Shown here in pieces: positions 56,707 to 64,000 of a DNA stretch of 64,000 bases (the stretch's first letter is position 1; every line of letters starts with the position of its first letter). The DNA lies in the NCBI GenBank assembly GCA_028280805.1, contig JANQLB010000118.1:124001-188000 (forward strand). The letters are read 5' to 3'. A program made the translations under genes and the position numbers. The stretch is from Tissierellales bacterium. GTDB taxonomy: Bacteria > Bacillota > Clostridia > Tissierellales > VENL01. The notes under the pieces are model-generated. The model did not search any database. It saw only the letters and a list, made by a program, of their open reading frames with translations, and was not told where the DNA came from.

Positions 56707-58446
56707 CTAAGCCTTTTGAATTTTCCAGCTTCTGGCCCTTGTTCTTTTCTGCCATAAAGTTTTATAAATTCCTTCTTCTTCAATCAAGTTACTGTGAACA
56801 CCTTTCTGAATAATTTCACCTTCGTCCAGTACAACGATTTGATCAGCATTTCTTACTGTTGAAAGCTTATGAGCGATTACAATAAGAGTTTTTTCCTTTA
56901 CTAATTCACTAATAGCCTGTTGTATATACTTTTCATTATCAGGGTCGACACTTGTTGTTGCCTCATCAAGAAGAACTATTGGTGCATCTTTGAGTATAGC
57001 CCTTGCTATAGAAATTCGTTGCTTTTCTCCCCCTGAAAGTGATGATCCTCCCTCTTTAACAATTGTGTCAAAACCATTCTCCTGAGCCATAATAAAGTCG
57101 TAGCATCTCGCCTTTTTACATGCCTCTACAACTTCTTCCATAGTTGCATCCGGTTTTCCAAGTTTTACATTGTTTAAAATTGTATCATTTAATAAATAAA
57201 CTTTTTGGAATACCATACTGATATTTTTCAACAAACTATCGCAAGTCATTTCCTTAACGTTAACGTCACCAACCAAAACTTCTCCTGCTTGTACATCCCA
57301 GAACCTTGCCACAAGATTCGTTACAGTAGTCTTACCACAACCTGATTTCCCCACTAAAGCAGTCATACTACGTTCCGGAACTTTAAAGCTTATATTCTTA
57401 AGAACTTTTTCTTCCTCATAAGCAAAAGATACTTTCTTAAACTCAATATCAAACTTTTTAAGCTTTATGTCTTTTCCTTCTTCATCAATGATAGGTGAAT
57501 TTATAATATTATCATAGCGTTTTAATGACGCTTCCATAATCCTTACCAAAGCTGCCACACTCCCGAGAGTCTGGAATGGCAAGAAAAATTGAAAGGTGTA
57601 GATAATTATCATCAAAACAAATGCCATATCTATCTGATGCCCAAGACCTAGCCATGAAGCAGCCATGATTACCATTCCAACTCCTAGTGCAAACCAATTA
57701 TTAAAGTTGATATAAGTCTTAGCAAACCTTCTTTCAAAATTAATAGAAGTATCTCTAAAGTTCTTAAATTCTGTATTGACTTTCTCAGACCTTTCTCCCG
57801 TCATGTTAAAAGCTTTTATTACAGAAATACCTTGAATATATTCAATAACTGCCCCGATTAAACTAGCTATACCGTTTTGTCTTAACTTAGAATGATGAAT
57901 CACTACTTTATCCATTTTACCTAAAGAACGTGATCCAATGATAAATGTAGCTATAGCAATTATCCCAATTCTCCAATCAAATACTAACATCATAATACTG
58001 CCTAGAATCATATTAATATAGCCATTAACAATTTTAGACATTGTTGACATACCAAATTGTTCAGTAAAAATAATGTCGGAGGTAATAACTGCTGTAACAT
58101 CACCTATGGTTCCCTCAGAAAAGTATCCCATGGGCAGTCGTTTTAAATGTTCCCCAATCTTCAACCTTTCATCAGCAAATATCTTATATCCAGTACCACT
58201 CTGGAGACCATCCACAACTCTTTTAAATATTGCTCTAAGTACAATACTGAGTGTTAACAATCCTAATATCAACAAAACATCATTATTTGAAACAGTGTTT
58301 GAAACAATTCGATATACGGTGAACATAACTAATATCTGAGGACTTATCGTAAATATACCTTCAAAAAAACTAATAACAATCGCCCATCTTAGCCTATTTT
58401 TATAAGTGTCTGATAAGTGAATGAGTTTTCTTACTATCCTAAGCAT
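56707..58446 (-). CDS. ABC half-transporter, permease-ATPase fusion (second of pair)
   Basis: The 579-residue protein has six transmembrane helices (about 1-310) and a C-terminal ATPase: Walker A GKSGCGKTT, the signature LSGGEKQRISIARA, Walker B PIVLLDEAT and AHKLST. It overlaps the upstream partner by eight bases, so the two are coupled and probably form a heterodimer. The partner's promoter has a Fur box, so an iron-siderophore importer of the YbtP/YbtQ-IrtA/IrtB type is likely, although the fold is that of exporters. Substrate unknown. Confidence 0.88.
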   Translation of the reverse strand: MLRIVRKLIHLSDTYKNRLRWAIVISFFEGIFTISPQILVMFTVYRIVSNTVSNNDVLLILGLLTLSIVLRAIFKRVVDGLQSGTGYKIFADERLKIGEHLKRLPMGYFSEGTIGDVTAVITSDIIFTEQFGMSTMSKIVNGYINMILGSIMMLVFDWRIGIIAIATFIIGSRSLGKMDKVVIHHSKLRQNGIASLIGAVIEYIQGISVIKAFNMTGERSEKVNTEFKNFRDTSINFERRFAKTYINFNNWFALGVGMVIMAASWLGLGHQIDMAFVLMIIIYTFQFFLPFQTLGSVAALVRIMEASLKRYDNIINSPIIDEEGKDIKLKKFDIEFKKVSFAYEEEKVLKNISFKVPERSMTALVGKSGCGKTTVTNLVARFWDVQAGEVLVGDVNVKEMTCDSLLKNISMVFQKVYLLNDTILNNVKLGKPDATMEEVVEACKKARCYDFIMAQENGFDTIVKEGGSSLSGGEKQRISIARAILKDAPIVLLDEATTSVDPDNEKYIQQAISELVKEKTLIVIAHKLSTVRNADQIVVLDEGEIIQKGVHSNLIEEEGIYKTLWQKRTRARSWKIQKA

Positions 58447-60214
58447 ACTTTCCCTCCCCCTCTATCTTTAAACTATCCTTTACATGAATATCCCACTGAG
58501 TTGCCTCTATATGAGCTTCCCATAACTGCTGATATTTAACCGATCTCTCTAATAATTCTTCATGCGTTCCACTGGCGGTCATTCTTCCTTCATCCATAAG
58601 GATAATTTTGTCTGCTTCAACAATGGTTGATAATCGATGAGCAATCACAATCAGTGTTTTTCCAACAATCAGACTGTTGAGTGCATCTTGGATCTTATCT
58701 TCATTTTCTGCATCAGTTGATGATGTCGCCTCATCTAAAATAATTATCGGAGCATCTTTTAAGATAGCTCTTGCAATGGTAATTCGCTGTTTTTCTCCAC
58801 CAGACAATTTATCTCCTGAATCCCCGGGCATGGTTTGATAGCCGTTTTTTAGTTTAAGAATAAAATCGTGACACTGTGCAAACTTAGCTGCCTCTATTAC
58901 CTCTTCATCAGTAGCTTCCGGTCTACCAATTCGTATGTTCTCTATTAAAGGAATATCAAACAGGAAGGTATCTTGAGATACGTAGCTGACTGAATTCATT
59001 AACCTCTCAATAGACATATCACTTATGTCCACTCCACCAATTTCAATTCTTCCACTATCCACATCCCAGAATTTTACTAATAATTTAGCCAAGGTGCTTT
59101 TACCGCTGCCTGACTCTCCAACGATTGCTGTCACAGCGTTTTCATCTGCTTCAAAAGAAACCTGTTTAATAACATCAACTTCTTCATAGGCAAAGGTAAC
59201 ATCTTTATAGCTAACTTTATAATTATCAGGTTTAACCCCTTTTTCATTTGATTTTATTTCTTCTCCTTGAAATGTCTTTTCTAATTCGTTAATTTTAAAA
59301 GTAAGATTAGGTATAGTAGGTATAAATTCCATAAGCTTAACTAGTGGTATCCCAATACTCATGGCAATCATCAAAGCAAATAAAAATGTACTTAAATCAA
59401 GGGTTCCATCTAAGTAAAATTTTAATCCAACAGGTAGTAAAAGAAGAACAGTACACGGAAGTACTGATGTATATATTCCCGTATAAGTCCAACTTGATTT
59501 GTACCACCCTAATGTATAATCTCTATATCCTTTTACGTTATCAACATATTTTTCAAATGAGCTGGTTGTACGGTTAAATATTTTGATTACCTCCATACCA
59601 GCTATATATTCTACAATAGTTTTATTCATACGTTCTTCTGCACGATAGTAGTTTTCCATTTTCTTCATTCCTGTTACCATCATAAGAATAATGGCAATCA
59701 ATCCAAAAGGTATTGATGCTAATGATAATAGTGATAAACGCCAATCAACAATTAACAGTATTACAAACACTATTAACGGACTGAAGATATAAGGAAGTCC
59801 TTCCGGAATCATGTGAGCCAGTAAGGTCTCCATTTGCTCTATATCATCTATGAAATTCTTCTTATAAGCTCCAACGCCCTTTTCCTTTATTTGCCCCATA
59901 GGAAGCTTCATCATTTTACCTGCAAAGGCTATTCTCATTCCCATAAGAGTATCAAAAGCAACGTTATGAGAAGCTATTAATCCCTTTCCATAAAGCCATG
60001 TTTTGAGCAGCTTTGCAATCCCAATCCCTGCAGCCATGAGAATAACGTAGGTAACAGAGCCTCCGTCTCCTTCTATAAAAGTTGTCAATAGATGATATGC
60101 TAACAAATAAGGAATCATCTGAACTAATACACTGCAAAAAATTAGACCAATTGAAATATAAAGCTTATTTTTGTGCTCCTTTGCATAAAACAGCACTTTT
60201 TTAATTCCATCCAT
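58439..60214 (-). CDS. ABC half-transporter, permease-ATPase fusion (first of pair)
   Basis: The product (591 residues from the preferred ATG at 60214) has six membrane helices and an ATPase with Walker A GESGSGKST, the signature LSGGEKQRITIARA, Walker B PIIILDEATSS and AHRLST. I choose the second ATG because the first abuts the AAAGG ribosome-binding site. The Fur-box promoter directly upstream points to iron-limited expression. With its partner it likely forms a heterodimeric siderophore importer like YbtP/YbtQ. Confidence 0.88.
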   Translation of the reverse strand: MDGIKKVLFYAKEHKNKLYISIGLIFCSVLVQMIPYLLAYHLLTTFIEGDGGSVTYVILMAAGIGIAKLLKTWLYGKGLIASHNVAFDTLMGMRIAFAGKMMKLPMGQIKEKGVGAYKKNFIDDIEQMETLLAHMIPEGLPYIFSPLIVFVILLIVDWRLSLLSLASIPFGLIAIILMMVTGMKKMENYYRAEERMNKTIVEYIAGMEVIKIFNRTTSSFEKYVDNVKGYRDYTLGWYKSSWTYTGIYTSVLPCTVLLLLPVGLKFYLDGTLDLSTFLFALMIAMSIGIPLVKLMEFIPTIPNLTFKINELEKTFQGEEIKSNEKGVKPDNYKVSYKDVTFAYEEVDVIKQVSFEADENAVTAIVGESGSGKSTLAKLLVKFWDVDSGRIEIGGVDISDMSIERLMNSVSYVSQDTFLFDIPLIENIRIGRPEATDEEVIEAAKFAQCHDFILKLKNGYQTMPGDSGDKLSGGEKQRITIARAILKDAPIIILDEATSSTDAENEDKIQDALNSLIVGKTLIVIAHRLSTIVEADKIILMDEGRMTASGTHEELLERSVKYQQLWEAHIEATQWDIHVKDSLKIEGEGKYA

Positions 60215-60249
60215 AAATCCCATCCTTTCTATAAATAAAAGTCTATTTA

Positions 60250-60297
60250 ATTATAAACATATTCCTTATTATTAGTCAATGATAATGATTATCATTT
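60250..60297 (-). promoter_or_regulatory. Fur-controlled promoter of the ABC pair
   Basis: AATGATAATGATTATCATT (60279-60297) is a perfect 19-base palindrome matching the Fur-box consensus. On the minus strand it abuts TTGACT (60279-60274), which is 18 bases from TATAAT (60255-60250). Iron-bound Fur would block the promoter. Confidence 0.9.
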
Positions 60298-60344
60298 TCT
60301 GTTAAAAATTTTATGTAATGATTTCTTTTAAAGTCTAAATGCAA

Positions 60345-60381
60345 AAAAAGGCAGCTGAATATATTTTTCATTTGCCTTTTT
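60345..60381. terminator. hairpin with T-runs upstream of the Fur-controlled promoter
   Basis: AAAAAGGCA pairs with TGCCTTTTT around a 19-base loop. On the minus strand TTTTTTT follows. It probably isolates the ABC operon from read-through out of the lepB unit. Confidence 0.6.
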
Positions 60382-60448
60382 CTAACGTTTTTCCTCATAC
60401 CATATCCATCGTAAATCTTACCTTACTATCTCTTTTTAGCTCTTGAGC

Positions 60449-60485
60449 AAAAAAATATAATCGTCAGAACTGTAACTGACGATTA
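60449..60485 (-). terminator. terminator of the lepB unit
   Basis: On the minus strand TAATCGTCAG pairs perfectly with CTGACGATTA around eight bases and TATTTTTTTG follows. The stem overlaps the stop codon of the 112-residue gene. Confidence 0.88.
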
Positions 60486-60821
60486 ATTATTTATTATTTT
60501 ATCCTTCACGTTATTAACTATAGTTTTTATATTACTTGTTATAACATTGAAACTATTTTTTACATCTGCAACAAAAGTATCTATCTTGTCCTGAGCTAGA
60601 TAATGGTTTTCTCCAAATAAATGTAAAGTATGAACTTTACTATCATATTTGTAGTCAAAAACGCTCTTATCATCTATGTCCATTAAGTTTCTAAATGAAT
60701 TATCTACAATTATTAATCCTCCTATAAGGACAATTATCATAAACAATATTAGAAGTTTTCGATAATTTGATTTTTTTCTTCGTCTTTTTTTTTGATAATA
60801 TCTTTCAAGCCTTGTCGTCAT
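60483..60821 (-). CDS. hypothetical single-pass membrane protein, 112 residues
   Basis: The protein has a very basic N-terminus (RLERYYQKKRRRKKSNYRK), one transmembrane helix (LLILFMIIVLIGGLIIV, about 23-39) and an extracytoplasmic tail ending in a helical segment with DVKNSFNVITSNIKTIVNNVKDKI. By the positive-inside rule the N-terminus is cytoplasmic. The ribosome-binding site TTGGTGAT is moderate. It is 46 bases after lepB on the same strand, so the two are probably cotranscribed. I do not recognise the family. Confidence 0.7.
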   Translation of the reverse strand: MTTRLERYYQKKRRRKKSNYRKLLILFMIIVLIGGLIIVDNSFRNLMDIDDKSVFDYKYDSKVHTLHLFGENHYLAQDKIDTFVADVKNSFNVITSNIKTIVNNVKDKIINN

Positions 60822-60867
60822 AAATAATCACCAAGATTATTATAGACACTTTATTTTAAAACTATAC

Positions 60868-61392
60868 TTACAGAGAGCCAAATCTATCATTGAAGGGATA
60901 GTATCTAAAAAAAGCTTTACCTTTTACTGCGCTTAAATGAACACATCCTAAATATCTACTATCTTTACTAGCATCTTTAACCCTATTATCTCCCAGAACA
61001 AATATATGATCTTTTGGAACTTTCCATTTCGTCTTATGATAAGGATAAGTATAAAAGCCTTCTCTTACATATTCTTCATCTAAAACTACACCATTGACCC
61101 ACACCTTACCATCTTTTAACTCAACAATATCATTACTAACTCCAATAACCCTCTTTATATAATCTTTATCCGGCTCATCAGGTGCTTTAAGTACAATTAT
61201 ATCTCCCCTTTTAGGTTCTCCGATATAATACTCTATCTTACTGGTAAACAGTCTGTCCTTCTCGTGAAGAGTAGGATACATAGAATATCCCATGACATAG
61301 GTACTACTAAATAAAAATGTTTTAATAATTAATGCAAGTATTACTGCTAAAAGTATACTCTTAATCCATTCCCATGCTTCACTAATGTTCAT
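60868..61392 (-). CDS. lepB: signal peptidase I
   Basis: The 174-residue membrane protease removes signal peptides. It has one N-terminal transmembrane helix, the catalytic Ser in MGYSMYPTLHEKDRL, the Lys in KDYIKRVIG and the GDNRVKDASKDSRYLG box. I start at MNISEAWEWIK (ATG at 61392) because the earlier ATG abuts GGAGGAG. It lies between spoIIP and a hypothetical gene on the same strand. Confidence 0.96.
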   Translation of the reverse strand: MNISEAWEWIKSILLAVILALIIKTFLFSSTYVMGYSMYPTLHEKDRLFTSKIEYYIGEPKRGDIIVLKAPDEPDKDYIKRVIGVSNDIVELKDGKVWVNGVVLDEEYVREGFYTYPYHKTKWKVPKDHIFVLGDNRVKDASKDSRYLGCVHLSAVKGKAFFRYYPFNDRFGSL

Positions 61393-61487
61393 TGTCATCT
61401 CCTCCGGCTTTTAAAACTACAGTATATTATAACATTTTTCTAAGGGAAAAAAAAGTAAATGGAAAATAATAGCTTAATTCTGTATTT

Positions 61488-62855
61488 TTATTTGTTTATA
61501 ATACCCCTAATAGCTTTATCTAATACTTCTGAAATTAGTTTAGCACTTTCTTCTGCCTCATCTACAGTATTCATGTTACTTCCAACCTCAATTAAAGCAT
61601 AATAGTCACTTAAATACTGATTAAATCTACCGTATTGTTTTTTAATTATACCCCTGCAAAGCCCCGGATACATCACATCAGATACAGCTTTAATATATCT
61701 TGCAAATTTCATTAATTCATCTTTGTTTTTATTTTCAGGTCCTATCACAATTGTAAATGTAGCTACGTTTTTTCCATTTAAGCTGGTAATAAAACGCTCT
61801 GCCTGCTCCATATATTTTTCATTTTTCTTTTCAATATCTTGATTATTTAAATCCACTCCATCCCTATGAACATCAAATATTATTTTTATATTTTTTTGAT
61901 TTGACAATATATTTGTTGCTGTTTGTAAAGATCTAGTATATGAACCGTTATATGAAGGATTATCATGATACTTATCTTCGTGTATATTATTTATTCCACT
62001 TGAATTAAGAGAGTTTGATATTATTTCACCTATATTAGTTATGTTATATGCTCTTTTAGTGCTGTGATAATTATCAAAATCTTCAGGATAATAAGATTCT
62101 GTCCCATGAGTATGATAAACAAGAACAAAAGGTTTATCTCTATCAACTTGTAAAGATTTTATACCTAAAGCATCAGCTATTTTGTATCCATAAATATCTT
62201 CATTTTCAGAAAGATGTATACCTAATTGTTTAAGACTCTCCTCATAAATTAAAATTCCTTCATGAGCTTCTACCGGATCTTCTACTAAAATAAATTCCTC
62301 TGAAGTAATCTCTCTATCTTGTTGTCTCTGTTCTTTGCTGTTATCTGGATTATAATTCCCAATAACAGGAGTACTGCCTTCTTCTATTGAACTGTGCTTT
62401 TTGTTAGTATTCAAAATATTTACAATTGCAGGAAACTGTGATTTGAAGAATGAAGGTAAATCAATCTCTCTAAACAAACTTATTATACTGGTGTTAATTA
62501 TACTAAAATCTTTCTGTCCTCCTTTTTGCTGCTCATAGATAATCTGCATACTAGAGTTTGAGTTTAGTAGTATTCTTAGAAAAAAATTGTCAATGTCTTT
62601 ACTGGATTTTTTATCAATGCTTTTACCTTTAACATGAGTAGTTTGTAACTCTGTCTTTTCAGTTTCAATATTTAAGTATGATTTTATTATTTCTTCTTTT
62701 TTATTTAAGCTATCCTCATTTATAACACTCTCTAAATCTGTTGGTGTTTGAATTAATAACTTTAATATAATCCTAATGCCCAAAAAAAATATAGCTAAAC
62801 ATAAGAGAATTATAACTATATAGTATACTTTATTACTAATTTTCTTTATTCGCAT
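61488..62855 (-). CDS. spoIIP: stage II sporulation protein P
   Basis: The 455-residue peptidoglycan amidase/endopeptidase works with SpoIID and SpoIIM in engulfment. It has an N-terminal transmembrane helix (about 10-35), a variable middle region and the catalytic domain with FVLVYHTHGTESY, IFDVHRDGVDL and a CRGIIKKQYGRFNQ...ALIEVGSNMNT segment. I start at the ATG at 62855, since the apparent GTG start is in AAGGAGTG. It follows gpr, as in Bacillus. Confidence 0.95.
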   Translation of the reverse strand: MRIKKISNKVYYIVIILLCLAIFFLGIRIILKLLIQTPTDLESVINEDSLNKKEEIIKSYLNIETEKTELQTTHVKGKSIDKKSSKDIDNFFLRILLNSNSSMQIIYEQQKGGQKDFSIINTSIISLFREIDLPSFFKSQFPAIVNILNTNKKHSSIEEGSTPVIGNYNPDNSKEQRQQDREITSEEFILVEDPVEAHEGILIYEESLKQLGIHLSENEDIYGYKIADALGIKSLQVDRDKPFVLVYHTHGTESYYPEDFDNYHSTKRAYNITNIGEIISNSLNSSGINNIHEDKYHDNPSYNGSYTRSLQTATNILSNQKNIKIIFDVHRDGVDLNNQDIEKKNEKYMEQAERFITSLNGKNVATFTIVIGPENKNKDELMKFARYIKAVSDVMYPGLCRGIIKKQYGRFNQYLSDYYALIEVGSNMNTVDEAEESAKLISEVLDKAIRGIINK

Positions 62856-62941
62856 TTTAAACACTCCTTAATTTTTCAAGTGTAATTTAGTCCTATCTGT
62901 ATAAGAAATTATATTCTTATTTAGAAGTGTTTATGATAATT

Positions 62942-62970
62942 AAAATTGGTCCTTGCATAGGACCAATTTT
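62942..62970 (-). terminator. hairpin at the end of gpr
   Basis: On the minus strand AAAATTGGTCC pairs perfectly with GGACCAATTTT around seven bases, overlapping the gpr stop codon. T-run moderate (TTTTAATTAT); it may be a terminator before spoIIP. Confidence 0.65.
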
Positions 62971-63943
62971 AGTTAAGATATTTATTTACATCTTTTAAAT
63001 CAATTCCAGAGTGTAAAGATATGTTTAAACCATTGGCAATTACAATAGAGAGGTCATTTATTAGTTTATCAATTTCTTTAGGTGTTACCATTACATTACC
63101 TAAATATGGATTTAAAACCTCTTTTATTAATGTATGTTTATCTTCGTTCTCCATTTCTTGTAACATAGAATAAAAATTACTTCCTGTTTTAGACTGTTCT
63201 TTCATATCGTTAATAATTAATTCCATAGTGTCGTTAACCATTGTAGCTGCATCTACTACCATTGGGATACCTATAGCTATAACAGGAACTCCTAAGTAAT
63301 CTTTATTTAATGCCTGACGTTTATTACCTACACCTGAACCGGGATTTATGCCTGTATCAGATATTTGGATAGTTGTGCTGACTCTGTCCATTTTCCTTGA
63401 AGCAAGGGCATCAACAGCTATTACTAGATTAGGGTTTGTTTTTTCAACTATTCCTTTTATTATTTCACTTGTTTCTATACCTGTTAAACCCATAACTCCC
63501 GGAGCAATAGCAGAAACTTGAGACATAGATTCATCATCAGTTTTGTTGTAGGCTTTAAAGAAATGTCTGGTTACAAAAACTCTATCTACTACCTTTGGCC
63601 CTAAAGCATCCGGAGTAACATTCCAGTTTCCTAGTCCTACAATTAAGGTTTTCGTAGCATTGTTTAATTTTGTAAGATCACTTAGTTCTTTTGCAAGAGC
63701 TTTACTCATTTCATCTTTAAGATCTTGATCTGCTTTTTTTAGAGCCGGAGCTTCGATAGTTATATACGTTCCTTTAGCCTTTCCTATATTATTTTCACCA
63801 TCACTATCTAAAACCCTAACTCTGGTAACAGTATAATGCTCTTTTTCTTCTTTCTCTACCTCTACTCCCGGGACTTCTTGTTTTTGTTTTTCTTTATACA
63901 ATTCTCTAGCTTCAACTGCTAAATCTGTTCTTACCTGAAACAT
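62969..63943 (-). CDS. gpr: GPR endopeptidase (germination protease)
   Basis: The 324-residue aspartic-type protease degrades small acid-soluble spore proteins at germination. The N-terminus MFQVRTDLAVEARELYKE carries the pro-region typical of the zymogen, and the sequence contains LIVGLGNWNVTPDALGP and VIAVDALASRKMDRVSTTIQISDTGINPG-like segments, here VIAVDALASRKMDRV and IQISDTGINPGSGVGNKR. Its substrate gene (SASP) is at 14.9 kb. The ribosome-binding site is GGAGGTG. Confidence 0.97.
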   Translation of the reverse strand: MFQVRTDLAVEARELYKEKQKQEVPGVEVEKEEKEHYTVTRVRVLDSDGENNIGKAKGTYITIEAPALKKADQDLKDEMSKALAKELSDLTKLNNATKTLIVGLGNWNVTPDALGPKVVDRVFVTRHFFKAYNKTDDESMSQVSAIAPGVMGLTGIETSEIIKGIVEKTNPNLVIAVDALASRKMDRVSTTIQISDTGINPGSGVGNKRQALNKDYLGVPVIAIGIPMVVDAATMVNDTMELIINDMKEQSKTGSNFYSMLQEMENEDKHTLIKEVLNPYLGNVMVTPKEIDKLINDLSIVIANGLNISLHSGIDLKDVNKYLN

Positions 63944-64000
63944 CTTGCCACCTCCATAGATTTTACAATTCTACATAGAGATAGCTTTACTCACTTAATC

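Overview
The window reads as chromosome of a low-GC, endospore-forming, mainly anaerobic Firmicute of the Clostridia/Tissierellia type. The base composition is strongly AT-rich. Sporulation genes are present (alpha/beta SASP, gpr, spoIIP, a SleB-like cortex hydrolase, a PdaB-like deacetylase), as are pyruvate formate-lyase, a T-box in front of valS and the CIRCE-controlled hrcA-grpE-dnaK-dnaJ operon. No rRNA, tRNA, CRISPR array, insertion sequence or prophage was seen. From about 5 kb onward most genes lie on the minus strand.

Layout. 0-4.8 kb: lysine/diaminopimelate genes asd-dapA-dapB-dapH on the plus strand, with a divergent M20 amidohydrolase (cut by the window edge) that is probably the matching N-acetyl-diaminopimelate deacetylase. 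5.1-8.6 kb: hpt, an orphan adenine DNA methyltransferase with a 48-residue membrane microprotein just upstream, and a tandem-OB SSB-like protein. 8.8-18.5 kb: a divergent MurE-like ligase, cell-wall and spore genes (SleB-like, two polysaccharide deacetylases, SASP), a Na/Pi transporter, a DUF4364 regulator, a cytoplasmic YVTN propeller and folC. 18.6-25.8 kb: valS with T-box leader and an interposed 56-residue membrane protein, pgsA, a phosphohexomutase and deoB. 26-32.7 kb: a YcaQ-type DNA glycosylase, a pair of unrecognised proteins (27.4-28.2 kb, one built of Pro-anchored repeats of about 10 residues), a BlaI/M56-DUF4825 regulatory pair with visible operators, and an alkylsulfatase. 32.8-45.1 kb: yqeY-rpsU, a HIT protein and the conserved run lepA-hemW-hrcA-grpE-dnaK-dnaJ-prmA-rsmE-mtaB (all minus).

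45.2-60.4 kb looks like an accessory block: an HxlR regulator, an acetyltransferase, pflB-pflA (visibly richer in GC), nickel superoxide dismutase with its maturation protease, a DtxR-family regulator with a complete Mn/Zn-type ABC importer whose two permeases both carry C-terminal winged-helix tails, two gene remnants, and a Fur-box-controlled pair of ABC half-transporters probably for siderophore uptake. In Bacillus, gpr-spoIIP sit close to lepA; here this block of about 15 kb separates gpr-spoIIP-lepB (60.9-63.9 kb) from lepA. The block is dominated by metal and redox physiology.

Limits: all calls rest on reading the sequence and remembered family features, and no database search was run. 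Where the longest ORF began inside the ribosome-binding site, I moved the start to the codon the Shine-Dalgarno sequence supports and say so in the entry.
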